DNA of 21,786 nucleotides, from contig JAFISE010000322.1 of assembly GCA_022560025.1 (NCBI GenBank), positions 1 to 21,786 of the forward strand, in the 5' to 3' direction. The DNA comes from Stagonosporopsis chrysanthemi (Eukaryota > Ascomycota > Dothideomycetes > Pleosporales > Didymellaceae). The notes under the pieces were generated by a model. It worked only from the letters and a program-made list of their open reading frames with translations, searched no databases and was not told the origin of the DNA. The position numbers and the translations under genes are program-made. Each line of letters starts with the position of its first letter. Position 1 is the first letter of the stretch. Shown one piece after another: positions 18,490 to 21,786 of this stretch.

Positions 18490-20120
18490 ATTTAATCTAA
18501 TTTAGTAACTACTTTAGAAGACTTAGTAATTAAAAATATATATTATAAAACACTCTTAGCTTGTAAAGAGCGTTCTTAAAGTTTTCTACTAAGTACTAGG
18601 TAAAGTTAAGGTTATATCTTACCTAGCTTATATAGTACTTTAAACATTGTTAGAAAAGCTTGCTTACTAGTATCTTATACACTTTTTATTCTTTAACTTT
18701 TTAGATTAAGACACTTAAGAGTTTTAGAGCTTCTTGTCTAAGTAAAGAGTCTGCTAGGTCTTTACAAAGTATATCTAGAGTAAAGACGTTATAAATTTAT
18801 AAACTAGAAGAAAGCTTTAAATACTATAAATAACTAACTTGTTTAAGGACTTTAAATAGACCTTTCTAGAGGTTAGATAGCTTTTAGCTAAGATACTTAA
18901 TAGCTAAGTTCTTAGTTAACAAGTATACCTTATTACCTACTGCCTAGTTAACTAGACTATAGTGCTTATTCTTAGTAGCTTTTATTTGCAGCTGCACTTT
19001 TTCTATATTTTCTTTAGCTACCTTCTAAGCTTAGTGTATGTAAGTTGCTAGAGCAAGTATATCTTAGTAGTTTAAGTTGTTACAAGGAGTTGTATCTATA
19101 TTATATCTATTCTACTGCTAGCTCTGCCTAGATTTGCTTCTAAACAATACTTAATAAAAAGTTATTCTAATACTAGAATAAAGTAAAGTAAGCTGTGTGT
19201 AGTTAATAAGCAGTGGCAATTTAGACTAGTTATCTTAATAGTACGTTATAAACAGTTATAGCTACTAGTTAATATACTTGTTTATAATCTCTATTTAGCT
19301 GTTAGTTTTCTTATAGTAGGTAGTAGAAAGCTTAACTTTAATACTAATAATCTAACAGAACTTAGACTAAAAACAAGACACAAACTAAGGTCTATAATTA
19401 GACACTATTAACTTAAAAGTATAACTAAAACAATAGACTTATTAGATAAACAAAGAAGCTATTTTTTGTATAGTTGTTGTCTTATAGTCTAGAATAGTCA
19501 TTGCCTACTTTCTTAAACAGTTAATAATAACAAGTATTTAATTATATCTAGCTTTGTCTTTTAGAAATCTTTAAAATCTATATATAGGTACTATATAAGT
19601 TAATTAAAGATAAGTAATAGGTATAGGTACCTATAGAGTTAGGTCTGTTTTAAATAACTATAGTAATAAAGAATATAATTTTGTATATATTATTTATAGC
19701 TTGCTCTTATACTCTACTAGTAATACTATTAAGATAGTAGCTAGTAGGTTTTCTTTATACTTAAGTAAGTAGTAGATACTTAGTTATAAGCTTCTTAGAT
19801 AAAGCACATGCACAATAAGAAGTCTAAGGCTACGTACAACTAATCTTAATATAAAAGTAGACTGTTATAGATTTAATAACTAGAAGCTAGAGATTTTTAC
19901 TCTTTTTTAAAGGCTTAGCAATTATATTGCAGCATAGCTTTAATTAGTTCTAAGAAGTCTAACTATATCTCTAGCTATAAGGTATAGATAGTATATACTA
20001 AAGAATATAAAAAATAAACTTAGATAAGATTAAAGTTAATATAGTTATAGAGTTGTTAGAGACTTAAAATTACTTAGGAGCAATTATCCTCCTAAGCTAA
20101 CTTAAAGTTAGCTAGGTCTT
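18490..20120 (-). pseudogene. Gypsy integrase with chromodomain (copy 2)
   Basis: Read on the minus strand. The catalytic core ends around 19250-19350: KVKLSTTYY...KKTNS followed by IEIINKYIN, then LPLLINY and TPCNNLN. This is the usual region around the last catalytic Glu, which reads Lys here (near 19305-19320). Downstream are the GNKVYLLTKNLAIKYLS segment and YNVFTLDILCKDLADSL, typical of chromovirus integrase tails, and then a chromodomain at about 18500-18710 (KVYKILVSKLF...LKYYIS, YLVENFKN). Integrase would insert the cDNA, and the chromodomain would target heterochromatin. Frame changes and dozens of stops show it is dead. Confidence 0.8.
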
Positions 20121-20149
20121 ACTCTCTTTAGCTAAGAATATTAGCTCTT

Positions 20150-21478
20150 TTATTATTCTTTTCTAGAGTGTACTTAATTTAGAAGTTAAATAAAGTAAGT
20201 GCTTCTGCCTACCTAGCTTGTTAGGTATTTAAAAATTTAGTAGTTATAAAATATTCTAGAGAACAGTAGTTAGAGTAGATATAGATCTAACTTAGCGTAG
20301 ACATTAGCTCTGCTTTCTACTTATTAAAGGCTTAGAAGATAGCAAAGAGTTCTTTGTTATAGATCTCTTAGTTTAATTCTAAACTAGATAGCAATTAGCT
20401 ATAGAACGTTGTAAGATACTAGCGTCTATTAAGATATTTCTAAGACATAACTCTTACAACTACTCTATTAGATATATCTGTCTCTAGCTTAGTTTTATAG
20501 TCTAGGTTAAAGTAGTATAGTATTAAAATAGCTAGTAAGCTCTTTCTAAGCCTTTTAAAGCTATCTTAGCAATCTAGTATCTATATAAAGGCGTTTGCTA
20601 GGCTTTATAGTATAATTAGAAGTTTAGCTACTTTAGAAAATTTAAGAACAAATTAACAATAGAAACTAGTAAAGCCTAAGAATAATTTTATACCTATAAT
20701 AGTTGTTAGTAGCTTTTAATCTATTAAAACCTATACTTTCTTAAGATTAACCTTAATACCTTTGTTTATAAGTATGTACCTAAGGTACTAAGTGTAAGTT
20801 ATATAGAATTTACTTTTCTTAATATTAACCTGCAGGCTTATAAAGCAAAGACGTTCTAGAACCTTTTTAATATATGTCTAGTAAGTCTAAGCATCTTTAA
20901 AGTAAATAAAGATATTGTCTAAGTAAGCAGTATAGAAGTTATCTAAGTAGTTAATTAGAACATTGTTTATATAGTATTAGTACGTAGCAGAGCTATTATA
21001 CAAACTAAATAGTAAGACTTTGCACTTATATATACTATAACGTATCTAAAACATAGTATACTTTTTAAAAGTAGAATCTATATAGATTTAGTTAAAAGCT
21101 AATTAAATATTAAACTTAGTAAATATCTTTGCTTTAGATAGTTAAGCAAGTAGCTTGTCTATATAAAGTATTAGATAAAAGTCCTTATAAGTTAAATTAT
21201 TTAATTTATAATAGTCTATATAGATATATAGGCTTCTATTTAGCTTTTATATATATAGTACTAGTAATATAAATAGGCTTTAGCTGTATTTAATCTAACC
21301 TTGTTAGAGCTAGTTTTATACAAACTTCTTAGTTGCTTTAAGTTCTTTAAAGTTTTGTTTATATAAAAAAAAGTAGTAGTTTAGTAAAGGTTTATCTAAA
21401 AAAATCTTGTAGTTATAAAAGTAGTATTCTAAAAAGCTTTTAGCTTCTGCTTTACTAAATATATTAGTATACTAAGAG
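20150..21478 (-). pseudogene. Gypsy reverse transcriptase and RNase H (copy 2, N-truncated)
   Basis: On the minus strand RT reads LLA-x-LSKAKIFTKFN (near 21130), then YLDNIFIY with the catalytic pair as Asp-Asn at 20914-20925, KKVLERL, VNIKKSKFY, a YLRYIL...NKGIKVNL segment and FLGFTSFY. RNase H follows: KTKLETDISN (near 20490), EIYNKELFAIF, EYFITTKFLNT and ARWAEALTLFNF-type positions with Trp as stop. The order and motifs are those of Ty3/gypsy. The hAT right end at 21479 removes the RT start seen in copy 1. Non-functional. Confidence 0.85.
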
Positions 21479-21786
21479 TAGGCTAGTAAATAAGTGCAGA
21501 GTACTTAGCAGTAGGTAAGAGTAGAGTTAGAGTTACACAGACCTAAGAGTAGTAGTAGAGTAGGGGTTGCACAGGCTAGAAGTAGAGGTTAAGTAAGAGT
21601 ACCTTTAGCATAGGTAGGGGTAAGAGTTAGGTTGCACAGACCTAGGTTAAGGTTAGGTTTAGAGTACCTAGCAGAGTTATATCTATGCTAATATAAATAT
21701 AGTATAGTAGCTTAACTTTATTTCTTAATTTAGAATAGTTATATAATTTTATTATTAAGTTTAGTAATTTTAGTTTAGATTTTCTA
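21479..21786 (-). mobile_element. hAT transposon copy C, right terminal region
   Basis: Begins with the right TIR (TAGGCTAGTAAATAAGT) and continues as the reverse complement of 14082 back to about 13775 of hAT A, including all three subterminal repeats and the AT-rich tail after the transposase. It runs off the window, so the transposase gene should lie beyond 21786. The left neighbour is gypsy copy 2 RT, interrupted after CTAAGAG. Confidence 0.85.

Larger units (their letters stand above)
16861..21478 (-). mobile_element. Ty3/gypsy chromovirus, copy 2 (5'-interrupted)
   Basis: From left to right: 3' LTR, polypurine tract, opposite-strand ORF, chromodomain, integrase, RNase H, RT. It is the most complete view of pol in the window. 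At 21478 the RT N-terminal part is cut by the hAT right end; copy 1 shows what should follow (CTAAGAGTATTAAGC at about 3044). The gag, protease and 5' LTR, if they exist, are beyond hAT C outside the window. Confidence 0.87.

Overview
The window is an AT-rich, almost gene-free block of nested and decayed transposable elements, most likely from a filamentous ascomycete (Pezizomycotina). The base composition bears the mark of repeat-induced point mutation (RIP), a premeiotic process of such fungi that turns CpA into TpA in duplicated DNA. TpA dominates and CpA/TpG are rare: in bases 1-120 I count 24 TA, 1 CA and 1 TG. Trp, Gln and Arg codons have become stops throughout, so no long intact reading frame survives on either strand. 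I see no host gene, rRNA, tRNA or CRISPR array.

Three element families account for nearly everything. (1) A Ty3/gypsy chromovirus family (LTR about 278 bp), with all copies on the minus strand. Copy 1 (376-5662) keeps gag, RT, RNase H, part of integrase and its right-hand LTR. Copy 3 (14415-16860) keeps the left-hand LTR, an opposite-strand ORF, the chromodomain and the integrase C-terminus. Copy 2 (16861-21478) keeps the left-hand LTR, the opposite-strand ORF, chromodomain, integrase, RNase H and RT. (2) A hAT-type DNA transposon family of about 6 kb. Copy A (8062-14082, plus) is terminus to terminus, copy B (5663-7792, minus) is an internal fragment, and copy C (21479-21786, minus) is a right end running out of the window. 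(3) An LTR family with a 203-bp LTR, present as an LTR plus a little internal sequence at 1-375 (minus) and 7793-8061 (plus), and as a solo LTR at 2352-2554 with a 5-bp target duplication.

Nesting order, where junctions show it: gypsy copy 1 lies inside hAT B, a solo LTR lies inside gypsy copy 1, hAT A lies inside the 5' part of a 203-bp-LTR element, gypsy copy 2 abuts and interrupts gypsy copy 3, and hAT C interrupts the RT of gypsy copy 2. hAT B and hAT A form a 2.1-kb inverted repeat around a 2.0-kb spacer.

The less ordinary content is this. The gypsy family carries a second, opposite-strand reading frame between pol and the 3' LTR, with a coiled-coil segment preserved in two copies. The hAT element is unusually long and seems to hold at least one extra spliced gene of unknown function upstream of its transposase. 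Part of hAT A (about 8650-9720) has escaped much of the mutation. All functional assignments rest on reading mutated frames by eye; no alignment or database search was possible.
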